Shown one piece after another: positions 27,286-37,269 of a DNA stretch of 47,194 nt; position 1 is the stretch's first letter, and each line of letters opens with the position of its first letter. Both the position numbers and the translations under genes were made by a program. The notes under the pieces are model-generated. The model made no database searches. It saw only the letters and a list, made by a program, of their open reading frames with translations, and was not told the DNA's origin. The DNA is from Hyphomicrobiales bacterium (GTDB lineage Bacteria > Pseudomonadota > Alphaproteobacteria > Rhizobiales > Aestuariivirgaceae): contig JALUAB010000123.1 in NCBI GenBank assembly GCA_027051195.1, positions 1 to 47,194 on the forward strand, given 5' to 3'.

Positions 27286-28662
27286 TCAACGCTCCCTGCC
27301 ATCGCCTGGCGGAATCAGCCCCGCCTTTTGCAATGCCGCCCGCTGCCGCGCGTCCAGTTCCTCCCGCGGGTGCCGCTCCATGGCGGAAACGAACAGCCGG
27401 TGGAAGTTGAGTCTCGCGCCCAGGTGTATGAACACCGCGCCCAGCCCGATGGCGGCGCGATCCATGAACACGAATTCCCGCGGGATGGTCACCGGCCCCT
27501 TTTCGCGCAGCAGCCGGTGCACGCGAAAGGCCTCCCGCCGCCCGTATTGCACCGGATCGATACCATCGGCCATGGTGCGCTCGCGGTCTTCCAGAACGGG
27601 GCCGTAGATGAACCGGGCCCAGATATTGAGGATCTCGATCAGCTCCCGGTTCAGGCCGCGAAAGCCCCACATCTCGTAGGCCGCCGCGGTGCGCTCGAAA
27701 TCCTCCTCCCGCAGCCCGTGCCAAAGCTCCACCACGCCGGCGACGAACCGCGCCGGAAAGATGCGCACGCAACCGAAGTCGATGAGGTTGATGCCCGCCG
27801 GCTCGCCGCCTTCCTCCCACGCCGAATAGTTGCCCAGGTGCGGATCGCCATGAATGATGCCGTAGGAATAGAACGGCTCCCACCAGGCGCGAAACAGCCA
27901 CGTCGCCAGCCGGTTGCGCACCTCCTGCGGCGCCTCCTTGTAGTGCAGCATGCCCTTGCCGGAAAGCCATGTCATGGTCAGCAGCCGCCGCGTGGAAAGC
28001 GCCGGCAGCGGCTCCGGCACCCGCACCTGCGGCTGATCCTTCAGCAGCTCGCGGTAGAGCAGGATGTGCCTCAGCTCACGCCCGTAATCCAGCTCTTCCG
28101 CCAGCCGTTCGGAAAGCTCGCGGAAGATCTCGCTCGTGTCGATGGCCGGATCCAGCCGCCGGTGCACGGCAAGGATCAGTTTCAGCTGCTTGAGATCCGC
28201 CGCCACCGCCGATTCCATGTCGGGATATTGCAGCTTCACCGCAAGCCGTCGTCCGTCATGCGCCGCCGCCCGGTGCACCTGCCCCAATGATGCCGCGGCC
28301 GCCGCCTTCATCTCGAATTCGGCGTATTTCTCGCGCCAGTTGGGCCCCAGCTCGGCGGCCATGCGGCGGCGCACGAAGGCCGGGCCCATGGGCGGCGCGT
28401 TCGTCTGCAACTTTATCAGCTCCGCGGCGTATTCCGGCGGCAGCGCGTCCGGCACCGTGGCCAGCATCTGCGCCACCTTGATGAGCGGGCCCTTCAGCCG
28501 CCCCAGTGCCTCGCGCAGAATCACCGCCTCGCGCGTCCGGCCGTCATCACCGGCCAGCCTGGCCGCGCCCATGCGCACCGCCGCGCCGGAAAGCGCTGCC
28601 CCCACCCGGGCGTACCGGCGCACCCGCCGGGTGAGACGATTCCGTTCATCCTGCCCGCTCAT
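27286..28662 (-). CDS. ABC1/AarF (UbiB) family atypical kinase
   Basis: 458 residues of the UbiB-like kinase family, members of which support ubiquinone synthesis or lipid homeostasis. Motifs: PLIKVAQMLATVPDALP, where the KxGQ motif reads K-V-A-Q; the Ala-rich nucleotide loop AAAAASLGQVHRA; the LAVKLQYP lysine; ELDYGRELRH; MTWLSGKGMLHY; the catalytic HGDPHLGN; and the metal-binding DFGC in place of DFG. A C-terminal helical half follows. The ATG at 28662 was chosen over 28740 because the earlier residues are not family-like. No ubi genes are adjacent, so the specific role is unknown. The upstream region is shared with the TacA-like gene. Confidence 0.87.
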   Translation of the reverse strand: MSGQDERNRLTRRVRRYARVGAALSGAAVRMGAARLAGDDGRTREAVILREALGRLKGPLIKVAQMLATVPDALPPEYAAELIKLQTNAPPMGPAFVRRRMAAELGPNWREKYAEFEMKAAAAASLGQVHRAAAHDGRRLAVKLQYPDMESAVAADLKQLKLILAVHRRLDPAIDTSEIFRELSERLAEELDYGRELRHILLYRELLKDQPQVRVPEPLPALSTRRLLTMTWLSGKGMLHYKEAPQEVRNRLATWLFRAWWEPFYSYGIIHGDPHLGNYSAWEEGGEPAGINLIDFGCVRIFPARFVAGVVELWHGLREEDFERTAAAYEMWGFRGLNRELIEILNIWARFIYGPVLEDRERTMADGIDPVQYGRREAFRVHRLLREKGPVTIPREFVFMDRAAIGLGAVFIHLGARLNFHRLFVSAMERHPREELDARQRAALQKAGLIPPGDGRER

Positions 28663-28774
28663 GCCCTGGCCAATCCTTGCCGTATCCCGCCACCACCGCC
28701 GGCGCCGACCCACCAAAAAAGAGGTTGCAACACACCACAACCCACGAAAAAACGGCCCATTCCGGCCGCTCCAT

Positions 28775-28791
28775 TTAACACGGCCTTAACC
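28775..28791. promoter_or_regulatory. Perfect CtrA-type box upstream of the TacA-like gene
   Basis: TTAA (28775-28778), seven bases, TTAACC (28786-28791). This is an exact TTAA-N7-TTAAC match. It lies 71 bases before the TacA-like start and about 110 bases before the divergent ABC1 kinase start, so either gene could respond. In Caulobacter tacA is a known CtrA target, which favours the plus-strand gene. Confidence 0.7.
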
Positions 28792-28862
28792 ATGAACGTG
28801 CCATGTTCCGCCCAGTGGCGGCAACCGAACGGCACAATCATAACAACGACGGAATAGCATAC

Positions 28863-30347
<1,485 letters not shown>

Positions 30348-30374
30348 ACCGCCTCTGCGCTGGAAAAAACGAAA

Positions 30375-30405
30375 GGCCCGCCGTCCATTGCGGCGGGCCT
30401 TCTTC
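30375..30405. terminator. Bidirectional terminator between the TacA-like gene and infC
   Basis: GGCCCGCCG (30375-30383) and CGGCGGGCC (30391-30399) form a 9-bp stem with a 7-base loop. On the plus strand TTCTTC follows; on the minus strand TTTCGTTTTTT follows. It can therefore end both converging genes. Confidence 0.88.
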
Positions 30406-30433
30406 ATGGTTCCGTCCGGCGAATGCCCCGCGC

Positions 30434-30976
30434 TCACTTCTCCGGCGCCAGGATCATGACCATCTGCCGCCCTTCCATCTTCGGCATCAGCTCCACCTTC
30501 ACGTCCTCGCCGGCGTCGGCCAGCACGCGCTCCATCAGCTCGCGCCCCAGCTCGGTGTGCGCCAGCTCGCGGCCGCGAAAACGGATGGTCACCTTCACCT
30601 TGTCGCCCTTGGAGAGGAACTTGCGCAGATTGCGCATCTTCACCTCGTAGTCGTGGGTGTCGATGGTGGGGCGCATCTTCACTTCCTTGACCTCTATGGT
30701 CTTCTGCTTCTTGCGCGCCTCCGCCGCGCGCTTCTGCGCCTGGTACTTGTATTTGCCGTAGTCGAGAACCTTGCACACCGGCGGCTCGGCGTTGGGCGCG
30801 ACCTCCACCAGATCAAGGCCCGCCTGCTCTGCCAGCGCCAGCGCCTCCTCGATGGGCAGCACGCCGCGTTTTTCACCGTTCTCGTCGATGACCAGGACTT
30901 CCCGCGCCCGGATCTTCTCGTTCACCCGCGGCCCCTCGTCACGCGGCTTGTTGGGGCTTCTGTGTGGCCTGCGAAT
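30434..30976 (-). CDS. infC: Translation initiation factor IF-3 (ATT start)
   Basis: 180 residues if started at ATT 30974-30976. IF-3 keeps 30S subunits free and checks start codons. N-domain: [62 protein letters not shown]. After a lysine-rich linker, the C-domain has [32 protein letters not shown] and ends MILAPEK. A GTG at 30925 gives a 163-residue form with its own GAGGGG six bases before. But ATT is 17 codons earlier in frame, reads I-R-R-P like the M-R-R-P start of other alphaproteobacterial IF-3 proteins, and has GGGAGG seven bases upstream. No ATG exists in the frame there. E. coli infC also uses AUU and autoregulates through it. Confidence 0.9.
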   Translation of the reverse strand: MRRPHRSPNKPRDEGPRVNEKIRAREVLVIDENGEKRGVLPIEEALALAEQAGLDLVEVAPNAEPPVCKVLDYGKYKYQAQKRAAEARKKQKTIEVKEVKMRPTIDTHDYEVKMRNLRKFLSKGDKVKVTIRFRGRELAHTELGRELMERVLADAGEDVKVELMPKMEGRQMVMILAPEK

Positions 30977-31048
30977 GGTCGTGCCTCCCTTGTCTGCCTT
31001 GCCATGATGCGGAGAATGCGCCCCGCCCCCTCAAGGAGCGTCTGGCCT

Positions 31049-31078
31049 TATAGATTCGCAAGGTGTATGGCAAGTCAA
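31049..31078 (-). promoter_or_regulatory. Sigma-70-type promoter of infC
   Basis: On the minus strand TTGACT (31073-31078), 18 bases, TCTATA (31049-31054). Transcription should start near 31042, giving a leader of about 66 bases to the ATT codon. Confidence 0.65.
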
Positions 31079-31125
31079 GCATTCTGGCAACCATGGAGCC
31101 GAAAAAGCGCGGGAGATCGACGACC

Positions 31126-31965
31126 ATGAGCGAAAACGGGCCGAATTTCATGAAAAGTCCCGCCGGCGAGGACATCGCCTGGGTCAACGATGGCGCGTCG
31201 CCGGACAGGGCGGAAAAATGCGGCTTCTTCTGGCTGGGCGGCTTCATGTCGGACATGCGCGGCACCAAGGCCACGGCGCTGGGCCAGCTGGCAGCGCGGC
31301 GCGAGCGCTCCTCCGTGCGCTTCGACTATTCCGGCCACGGGTCGAGCTCCGGCAGGCTGGAGGATGGCACCATCGGCAAGTGGCTCGACGAGGCCATGAT
31401 GATCTTCCGCGAGGTGGCGAAGGGCCCGCGCGTTCTCATCGGCTCTTCCATGGGGGGCTGGATCACGCTGCTGCTTTATCGCAGGCTGGCGCAGGAAGCG
31501 CCCGAAGAGGCGGCCCGCATAAGGGGGATGGTGCTGCTGGCCCCGGCCGCGGACATGACCGAGGAGCTGATGTGGAAGGAATTCCCGGAGGAGGCGAGGA
31601 AGGCGCTGATGGAGCAGGGGCGCATCGAGATCCCCAGCCAGTATGGCGATGCGCCCTACATCATCACCCGCGAACTCATTGAGGAGGGCCGCCAGCACCT
31701 GTTGCTGGAGAAGGGCTTGGAGGTGGCCTGCCCGGTGCGCATCCTGCAGGGCGATGCCGATGCGGACGTGCCGTGGGAGCACGCGCTGAAGACCTGCAAT
31801 GCCCTGCGCGGAACGGACGTCACCTTCACCCTCGTCAAGGGGGCGGATCACCGCCTTTCCGACCCCAATGCGCTGATGCTGCTGGGCGAGACGGTGGAGT
31901 CGCTGTGCGTGCGGGCTGACGCGCAGGCCAGGGGCGCGCCCATGCAGGCCCAGACGATGCATTGA
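31126..31965 (+). CDS. Alpha/beta hydrolase
   Basis: 279 residues. The nucleophile elbow GSSMGG sits near residue 108, the acidic member is probably in DADADVPW near 226 and the histidine in GADHRLS near 248, which completes a Ser-Asp-His triad. HGSSSG-type turn and FFWLGGFMSDMRGTKA near 35-50 make the oxyanion region. The pattern resembles the ABHD10/BD-FAE-like serine hydrolases that act on thioesters or short esters, but the substrate is not evident. ATG 31126 is preferred; ATG 31093 is also possible. It diverges from infC, with intergenic space shared. Confidence 0.8.
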   Translation: MSENGPNFMKSPAGEDIAWVNDGASPDRAEKCGFFWLGGFMSDMRGTKATALGQLAARRERSSVRFDYSGHGSSSGRLEDGTIGKWLDEAMMIFREVAKGPRVLIGSSMGGWITLLLYRRLAQEAPEEAARIRGMVLLAPAADMTEELMWKEFPEEARKALMEQGRIEIPSQYGDAPYIITRELIEEGRQHLLLEKGLEVACPVRILQGDADADVPWEHALKTCNALRGTDVTFTLVKGADHRLSDPNALMLLGETVESLCVRADAQARGAPMQAQTMH

Positions 31966-31988
31966 GGCGTTTCGGCCACCGCAACGGA

Positions 31989-32015
31989 AAGGGCGGCCCC
32001 CGAAAGGCCGCCCTT
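31989..32015. terminator. Hairpin between convergent genes
   Basis: AAGGGCGGCC (31989-31998) and GGCCGCCCTT (32006-32015) form a perfect 10-bp stem with a 7-base loop, lying between the hydrolase stop and the DUF971 stop. On the plus strand only GTTCGTC follows, so it is a stable but U-poor terminator. Confidence 0.6.
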
Positions 32016-32040
32016 GTTCGTCCGCACCGTTTTCTGTGCC

Positions 32041-32430
32041 TCACTCCACCGGGTCGCGCGAGAGGCCCTCGCGGCGCATGCGCTCCAGGTAATCGGCCCA
32101 GAGCTTCTCCATGTTGCGCCCGGTTTCCAGGAAATAGTCCCAGGTAAAGATACCGGTGTCGTGCCCGTCGTCGAAAATCAGACGCACGGCGTAATTGCCC
32201 GCCGGCTCGATCTTGGTGATCTTCACGTGCCGCTTGCCGGGCACCGTCTTGCGCTGGGAGGGATGATGCCCCTGCACTTCCGCCGACGGGCTGGTGACCC
32301 GCAGGAACTCGGAAGTGAAGATGAACTGCTCGCCGTTCTCGAAGGTCACGATGAGCTCGCGCCCCTCGTCGGTGAGGCGGATTTCCTCCGGCACCAGGTC
32401 GAGATCGTCGTTGTTCTCCCGCGTGCTCAT
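32041..32430 (-). CDS. DUF971 protein
   Basis: 129 residues. The fold is that of the small N-terminal domain of gamma-butyrobetaine hydroxylases: IRLTDEGRELIVTFENGEQFIFTSEFLRVTSPSAEVQGH, then VKITKIEPAGNYAVRLIFDDGHDTGIFTWDYFLETGRNMEKLWADYLERM. The domain alone (no dioxygenase) is common in proteobacteria and is often linked to Fe-S proteins, but its function is not proven. ATG 32430 follows GGGAG; a longer frame to 32631 is not family sequence. It is the last gene in a minus-strand run starting at trxC. Confidence 0.85.
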   Translation of the reverse strand: MSTRENNDDLDLVPEEIRLTDEGRELIVTFENGEQFIFTSEFLRVTSPSAEVQGHHPSQRKTVPGKRHVKITKIEPAGNYAVRLIFDDGHDTGIFTWDYFLETGRNMEKLWADYLERMRREGLSRDPVE

Positions 32431-32474
32431 GACTTCAAACTCCCTGTTCCGTGGACACGGCCGCGCCGCGGCGC

Positions 32475-32693
32475 TCACGGCCGGCGCAGCTCCTCTTCCG
32501 TCAGTTCCCGCGCCTCTTCTACCAGCATGATGGGAATGCCGTCGCGGATGGGATAGGCCAGTTTCGCGGCGCGGGAAATCAGCTCGTTGCGCTTCGGATC
32601 GTATTCCAGCGGCGCGTGCGTCTTCGGGCACACCAGCAGCTCCAACAGCTTCGGATCCGGCTTTTCGCCCGGCGCTTCCACCTTGTCCGTCAT
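32475..32693 (-). CDS. Trm112-like (UPF0434) small protein
   Basis: 72 residues. It has the Trm112/YcaR pattern: [50 protein letters not shown]. Eukaryotic Trm112 is a zinc-binding partner of methyltransferases; bacterial versions are of uncertain function. Only one of the two usual cysteine pairs' positions is partly kept (CPKT), as in many bacterial members. ATG 32693 gives the family start. It is 44 bases upstream of DUF971. Confidence 0.87.
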   Translation of the reverse strand: MTDKVEAPGEKPDPKLLELLVCPKTHAPLEYDPKRNELISRAAKLAYPIRDGIPIMLVEEARELTEEELRRP

Positions 32694-32793
32694 CGCGGCT
32701 CTCCGTGCAAGTTTGCGATCGCCTTCCCGCACATTACACGACACCAGATGAATTTCCACTCGCCACTCCGGCCGGAAAGCGGAAGCGCCCTTC

Positions 32794-33819
32794 TCACGAG
32801 AAGAGGATGGCCGAGAGCTTCTTGCGGCCTTCCACCGTCATCGGATCATTGGGCCCCCAGGCCTCGAAGAACTTCAGAAGCTCCTTGCGCGCCGCCTCGT
32901 CGTTCCAGCTCCTGTCTCTCCGGATGATGTAAAGCAGCTGCTCCATCGCCTCCTCGCGCTGGCCCGCGGCGTTGAGTTTTTCCGCCAACTGCATGCGCGC
33001 CTCGAAGTCGTCAGGATTGGCCTCCACCTTCTGTTTCAGCTCGGCGATCTCGCCCTCGTCCACCGGCGTTTCCGCCAGCTCGAGCGCGGCGATGGCCGAC
33101 TTCACCTCATCCGTCTCTTTCATCTCGTCGGAGAGCTGCTCCAGCACCGCCTTTGCGCCCGCAATGTCACCCATGTTCACCTGCGTGCGGATGAGGCCGG
33201 CGATGATGGCCGGGTTTTCCGGATCCATCTGCACCGCCTGCGCATACAGCCCCAGCGCATCCTGCCACTTCTTTTCCGCCGCCGCTTCCTCGGCCATCTT
33301 AACGAACTCTTCGGCCGCCTTGCCCGGGCCGCCCAGCTTGATGACCTTCTCAATGAAGGCGCGCACCTGACTTTCCGGCAACGCGCCGGCGAAACCGTCC
33401 ACCGGCTGGCCGTTGACGAAGGCATAGACCATCGGCACGGACTGGATGCGCAGCTGCTGGGCCAACGCCTGGTTCTGATCCACGTCGATCTTCACCAGCC
33501 GCACCTTGCCGCCGTATTCGTTCACCACCTTCTCCAGCACCGGCCCCAGCTGGCGGCACGGCCCGCACCAGGTGGCCCAGAAGTCCACCAGCACCGGCAC
33601 CTCGCGCGAGGCCTCGATCACGTCCTCGATGAAGTGCTGCGTGTCGGAATCCTTGATGACGGCGCCCTTCGGCGGCCGCGCGCCATCCATGCCGCCGGGC
33701 GCGCCGGCGCCGCCCATGCCGCCCATCCCGCCGGCGGCGCTGTCTCCGCCGCCAAGGCTGCCGCCCATGGAAAAGCTCATGCCCTGGCCGTTGCCCTTGC
33801 CGTCAGCCCCGTTGGTCAT
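32794..33819 (-). CDS. cnoX: Thioredoxin-TPR co-chaperone (CnoX/YbbN family)
   Basis: 341 residues. A Gly/Met/Ala-rich N-terminal extension (about 1-50) is unusual. The thioredoxin domain (about 52-160) carries the active site WCGPC at 84-88, [32 protein letters not shown] and the cis-Pro region SVPM. A TPR-like C-terminal half (about 170-341) includes [28 protein letters not shown] and [23 protein letters not shown]. CnoX transfers chlorine-oxidised clients to chaperonin; the full CxxC here suggests real redox activity, unlike the SxxC of E. coli. It is 72 bases downstream of the DUF1674 gene. Confidence 0.88.
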   Translation of the reverse strand: MTNGADGKGNGQGMSFSMGGSLGGGDSAAGGMGGMGGAGAPGGMDGARPPKGAVIKDSDTQHFIEDVIEASREVPVLVDFWATWCGPCRQLGPVLEKVVNEYGGKVRLVKIDVDQNQALAQQLRIQSVPMVYAFVNGQPVDGFAGALPESQVRAFIEKVIKLGGPGKAAEEFVKMAEEAAAEKKWQDALGLYAQAVQMDPENPAIIAGLIRTQVNMGDIAGAKAVLEQLSDEMKETDEVKSAIAALELAETPVDEGEIAELKQKVEANPDDFEARMQLAEKLNAAGQREEAMEQLLYIIRRDRSWNDEAARKELLKFFEAWGPNDPMTVEGRKKLSAILFS

Positions 33820-33891
33820 GTCCGTGTTCCTCTCGCAGATTCCGTTTCATTCCGTTTCTGGCGCATTCCGCCTCCCGGCACAATGGGCCAC

Positions 33892-34092
33892 TCAGAAATC
33901 GGAGACGATGCCCTTGCGCTCCCAGTCGCCATAGCGGGTCGGCTCCGGGCCTTCCGGCCCGCCGATCTCCCGCGGGCATTCCGCCTTCCCGGCCCGCGCC
34001 CGCTTGCGGCGTTCCTCCGCCTCCTTCAATGCGCGCCGGGCCGCCTCGCGGATGCGCCGTTCGTATTCTGCCCTGTCGATTTGTGCGTTCAT
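33892..34092 (-). CDS. DUF1674/SDHAF4-like protein
   Basis: 66 residues. The C-terminal GPEPTRYGDWERKGIVSDF is the DUF1674 signature shared with eukaryotic SDHAF4, which assembles flavinylated SdhA into succinate dehydrogenase. The rest is a Glu/Arg/Ala-rich helix. No sdh genes are in the window. Start is ATG 34092; a TTG six bases upstream is possible. It follows trxC by 13 bases and precedes cnoX by 72, so these three probably form an operon. Confidence 0.85.
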   Translation of the reverse strand: MNAQIDRAEYERRIREAARRALKEAEERRKRARAGKAECPREIGGPEGPEPTRYGDWERKGIVSDF

Positions 34093-34105
34093 TCGCAATG
34101 AGCCA

Positions 34106-34540
34106 TCAAATACTGCTCTTCACCCACTGGACAATCTGCGATGCCGGCATGGCCCCCGCCTGTTGCGCGATCACCTTGCCCTCGCGAAAGATCATCAGCG
34201 TCGGAATGGAGCGGATGCCGAACTGCATGGCCGCCACCTGGTTGCGCTCCGTGTCCAGCTTGGCGAACTTCACTTGCGGCTCCAGCTCTTCCGCCGCCTT
34301 GGCGAACTCCGGTGCCATCATCTTGCATGGCCCGCACCATTCGGCCCAGAAGTCCACCACCACCGGAATGCTGGTGCGGGTGACGAATTTCTGGAAGATG
34401 GCGTCGTTCAGCTCCACCGGTCTGCCGGTGAACAGCTTGGCGCCGCAGCGGCCGCACTTGGCCTCCTTCGCCGGCTTGCCGGCGGGAATGCGGTTCACCG
34501 CTCCGCAGGCGGCGCACACGATCTGGATGGCATCGCTCAT
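34106..34540 (-). CDS. trxC: Thioredoxin 2 (TrxC)
   Basis: 144 residues. An N-terminal zinc finger has Cys9, Cys12, Cys29 and Cys32, followed by a thioredoxin domain with active site WCGPC at 68-72 and the PTLMIF cis-Pro strand. The zinc site and length identify TrxC rather than TrxA. It reduces disulfides in the cytoplasm and is often induced by oxidative stress. It is the first gene of the trxC/DUF1674/cnoX run and diverges from the dihydrolipoyl dehydrogenase gene, with 168 bases between start codons. Confidence 0.95.
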   Translation of the reverse strand: MSDAIQIVCAACGAVNRIPAGKPAKEAKCGRCGAKLFTGRPVELNDAIFQKFVTRTSIPVVVDFWAEWCGPCKMMAPEFAKAAEELEPQVKFAKLDTERNQVAAMQFGIRSIPTLMIFREGKVIAQQAGAMPASQIVQWVKSSI

Positions 34541-34708
34541 GACGGTCTGATCTCCGCGCTAGGGAATCCGGTTTCCTTGTGCTAACAGTCGCGATGAAAA
34601 ATCACCATACCGCCATATAGGGCAGGCAGTGCGCGAGTCCAACCGCAAGTGCGGCGCCGCCCGGCGGAATTTTGGCCAAGACGCCAGCAAGAGGGGAGCT
34701 TACAGGCC

Positions 34709-36157
34709 ATGACGCGCAAGGTGGAAGTGTGCATTCTGGGCGCCGGTTCGGCGGGACTCTACGCCACGGGGCAGGTGGCGCGCCGCACGAAGGATTTCCT
34801 CATCATCGACCCGGGCCCGCTGGGCACCACCTGCGCACGGGTGGGCTGCATGCCCTCCAAGGTGCTCATCCAGGCCGCCGATGACATCTACCGCGCCCGC
34901 CACGCCTTCGGCCGGGAAGGCATCCACGGCGCCGAGCACCTGCATGCCTCCATTCCGGAGGTGCTGGCATACGTGCGCAAGATGCGCGACGACTTCGCCT
35001 CCGGCCCGGCGCGCAAGGCCGAACAGCTGGAAAAACACGGCCACCTGATCCGGGGAGCGGCGAAGTTCGTGGCGGCGAACGCCGTGGAGGTGAACGGCGA
35101 GCGCATCGAGGCGAAGGCCTTTGTCATCGCCACCGGCTCGCGCCCGGTGGTGCCAGCCGCGTGGCGGGAGAAGTTCGGCGAGAAGATCATCACCACCGAC
35201 ACCCTGTTCGAGCAGGAAGACCTTCCCGAGAGCGTCGCCGTGCTGGGCATGGGCGTCATCGGGCTGGAGATGGGCCAGGCCATCTCCCGGCTGGGTGTGG
35301 ACATCGTCGGCGTGGACATGGCCGACACCGTCGCCGGGCTAACCGACGACGGCGTGAGCTACCCGGCCATCGCCGCCTTCCGCGAGGAGTTCCCCATCTG
35401 GCTGGGCGCGCCGGCTGAGCTGGAAGAGGCCGGGGACGGCCGCATCCGCGTGAAGGCGGGCGACAACGAGAAGGTGGTGGACAAGGTGCTGGTGGCGCTG
35501 GGCCGCAGGCCCAATCTCGACGGCCTGAACCTCTCCGCTGCCGGCATCGAGGTGGACGAGCACGGCATTCCCGCCTTCGACACCGCCACCCAGCGCATCG
35601 GGGAGTCGCACATCTTCATCGCCGGTGACGCCGACGGCTACCGGCAGATTTTGCACGAGGCGGCAGATGACGGCCGCATCGCCGGCTTCAACGCCGCGGC
35701 GCTGGCGAAGGGTGAGGACATTCGCTGGTTCAAGCGCAAGGTGCCGCTGGCCATCGTCTTCTCCGATCCGAACATCGCCATGGTCGGTGAGACCTTCCAG
35801 CATCTCGACGCCACGCTGGTGGAGGACGAGGGCTTCGTCGTCGGCGAGCGTGACTTCTCCAGCCAGGCCCGCGCCCGTGTGATGCAGGAAAACAAGGGCG
35901 TGCTGCACATCTACGCCCGCATGGAGGACGGCAGGATCCTCGGCGCGGAAATGTGCATCCCCAGGGCCGAGCACATCGCGCACGAACTGGCATGGGCCAT
36001 CGACCGGGGCCTCACCGTGGCGGACATGCTCGCCATGCCCTTCTATCATCCGGTGGTAGAGGAGGGCCTGCAAAACGCCCTGCACGATGCCTATTCACAA
36101 CTGCCCGATTCGGCGAAGGTGCGGGGCATTCCGGACGTGCCGTTTGCCGGGGATTGA
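34709..36157 (+). CDS. Dihydrolipoyl dehydrogenase-like flavoenzyme
   Basis: 482 residues of the pyridine nucleotide-disulfide reductase family. FAD binding: CILGAGSAGLYATGQVARR; redox pair in GTTCARVGCMPSK, spaced CxxxxC, differing from the usual GGTCLNVGCIPSK at three positions; second FAD motif HIFIAGDADGYRQILHEA; NAD motif VLGMGVIGLEMGQ; dimer domain ends FYHPVVEEGLQNAL with the catalytic His-Glu pair. It should oxidise dihydrolipoamide or a related dithiol. No E1/E2 or glycine-cleavage genes are adjacent, and divergence from thioredoxin genes leaves other disulfide substrates open. ATG 34709 has GGGGAG ten bases before. Confidence 0.85.
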   Translation: MTRKVEVCILGAGSAGLYATGQVARRTKDFLIIDPGPLGTTCARVGCMPSKVLIQAADDIYRARHAFGREGIHGAEHLHASIPEVLAYVRKMRDDFASGPARKAEQLEKHGHLIRGAAKFVAANAVEVNGERIEAKAFVIATGSRPVVPAAWREKFGEKIITTDTLFEQEDLPESVAVLGMGVIGLEMGQAISRLGVDIVGVDMADTVAGLTDDGVSYPAIAAFREEFPIWLGAPAELEEAGDGRIRVKAGDNEKVVDKVLVALGRRPNLDGLNLSAAGIEVDEHGIPAFDTATQRIGESHIFIAGDADGYRQILHEAADDGRIAGFNAAALAKGEDIRWFKRKVPLAIVFSDPNIAMVGETFQHLDATLVEDEGFVVGERDFSSQARARVMQENKGVLHIYARMEDGRILGAEMCIPRAEHIAHELAWAIDRGLTVADMLAMPFYHPVVEEGLQNALHDAYSQLPDSAKVRGIPDVPFAGD

Positions 36158-36189
36158 GCGCGGGGGCGCCCGGCACGCATCGCGGGGCG

Positions 36190-37155
36190 TCAGCCCAGCG
36201 TGCGGCCGATGGCCAGAAACTTGTCGCGCCGCTGCTTGCGCACGGTTTCTCCATCCATGCCATCGTATTCGGAAAGCGCCTGCGTGATGGCCTCGCCCAC
36301 CCGTTCGATGGTGGCCTTGGGGTCGCGGTGCGCACCGCCCAGCGGCTCCTCGATGATCTCGTCGATGACGCCCAGCTCCTTCAGATCGTGCGCCGTGAGC
36401 TTCAACGCCTTCGCCGCCGTCTGCGCCTTCGTCGAATCCCGCCACAGGATGGAGGCCGCGCCCTCGGGCGAGATCACCGAATAGACGGAGTGCTCCAGCA
36501 TCAGCACCTTGTTGGCAGTGGCCAGCGCCACCGCGCCGCCGGAGCCGCCTTCGCCGATGACGGTGGCCACCAGCGGCGTCTTCAGCAACAGGCAACGTTC
36601 CGTGGAGCGGGCGATGGCCTCCGCCTGCCCGCGTTCTTCCGCGCCGATGCCAGGGTAGGCGCCGGCCGTGTCCACGAAAGTGAGCACCGGCATGGAGAAA
36701 CGTTCGGCCATGTCCATCAGCCGCACCGCCTTGCGGTAGCCCTCCGGCCGCGCCATGCCGAAGTTGTGCTTCACCCGGCTTTCGGTATCGTGCCCCTTCT
36801 CCTGGCCGATGACCATCACCGGCCGCCCGCGGAACCAGCCCGGCCCGCCGACGATGGCGTGATCCTCTCCGAAGCAGCGATCGCCCGCCAGCGGCATGAA
36901 ACCCTCGATGAGCGCGCTGATGTAGTCCATGGCGTGCGGCCGCTCCGGGTGACGCGCCACCTGCGTCTTCTGCCACGGATCGAGTTTGTGGTAGAGATCG
37001 GCCAGCGCCTTTTCCACCTTCGCCTGAAGCTGCGCCACTTCCTCATCGATGTTGATGCCGCCCTCTTCCGCCTCCTCGGCGGAGATGGAGCGCAGCTCGG
37101 CGATCTTGCCTTCCAGCTCGGCGATCTTCGTTTCGAATTCGAGATAGGTTTTCAT
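36190..37155 (-). CDS. accA: Acetyl-CoA carboxylase carboxyltransferase subunit alpha
   Basis: 321 residues. AccA with AccD transfers carboxyl from biotin carrier protein to acetyl-CoA in the first step of fatty-acid synthesis. Signatures: [18 protein letters not shown] at the N-terminus, the [14 protein letters not shown] stretch, [89 protein letters not shown] and a C-terminal [11 protein letters not shown] 37155 gives the family start. It lies downstream of xerD with a large inverted repeat in the gap. Confidence 0.97.
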   Translation of the reverse strand: MKTYLEFETKIAELEGKIAELRSISAEEAEEGGINIDEEVAQLQAKVEKALADLYHKLDPWQKTQVARHPERPHAMDYISALIEGFMPLAGDRCFGEDHAIVGGPGWFRGRPVMVIGQEKGHDTESRVKHNFGMARPEGYRKAVRLMDMAERFSMPVLTFVDTAGAYPGIGAEERGQAEAIARSTERCLLLKTPLVATVIGEGGSGGAVALATANKVLMLEHSVYSVISPEGAASILWRDSTKAQTAAKALKLTAHDLKELGVIDEIIEEPLGGAHRDPKATIERVGEAITQALSEYDGMDGETVRKQRRDKFLAIGRTLG

Positions 37156-37200
37156 GCGCACGGCCTGCGATAAGCGTTGCCCCCGGACATCGGGCGAGCG

Positions 37201-37252
37201 GGCTTGCCGCCACGCTGCCTCGTTCCGCCGCATTGCTTGATGGCGGCAAGCC
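37201..37252. repeat. 12-bp inverted repeat between xerD and accA
   Basis: GGCTTGCCGCCA (37201-37212) and TGGCGGCAAGCC (37241-37252) are perfect complements with 28 bases between. It lies 45 bases before the accA start and 17 bases after the xerD stop. No U-run follows, so it is either a poor terminator or a leader structure of accA. Confidence 0.65.
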
Positions 37253-37269
37253 GGGGGCTTGTCAATGCG

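Noticed and set aside
30939-31000. An ATG start for infC in another frame (ATG near 31012-31014 on the minus strand)
   Set aside because: That frame does not join IF-3; only the ATT and GTG are in frame.
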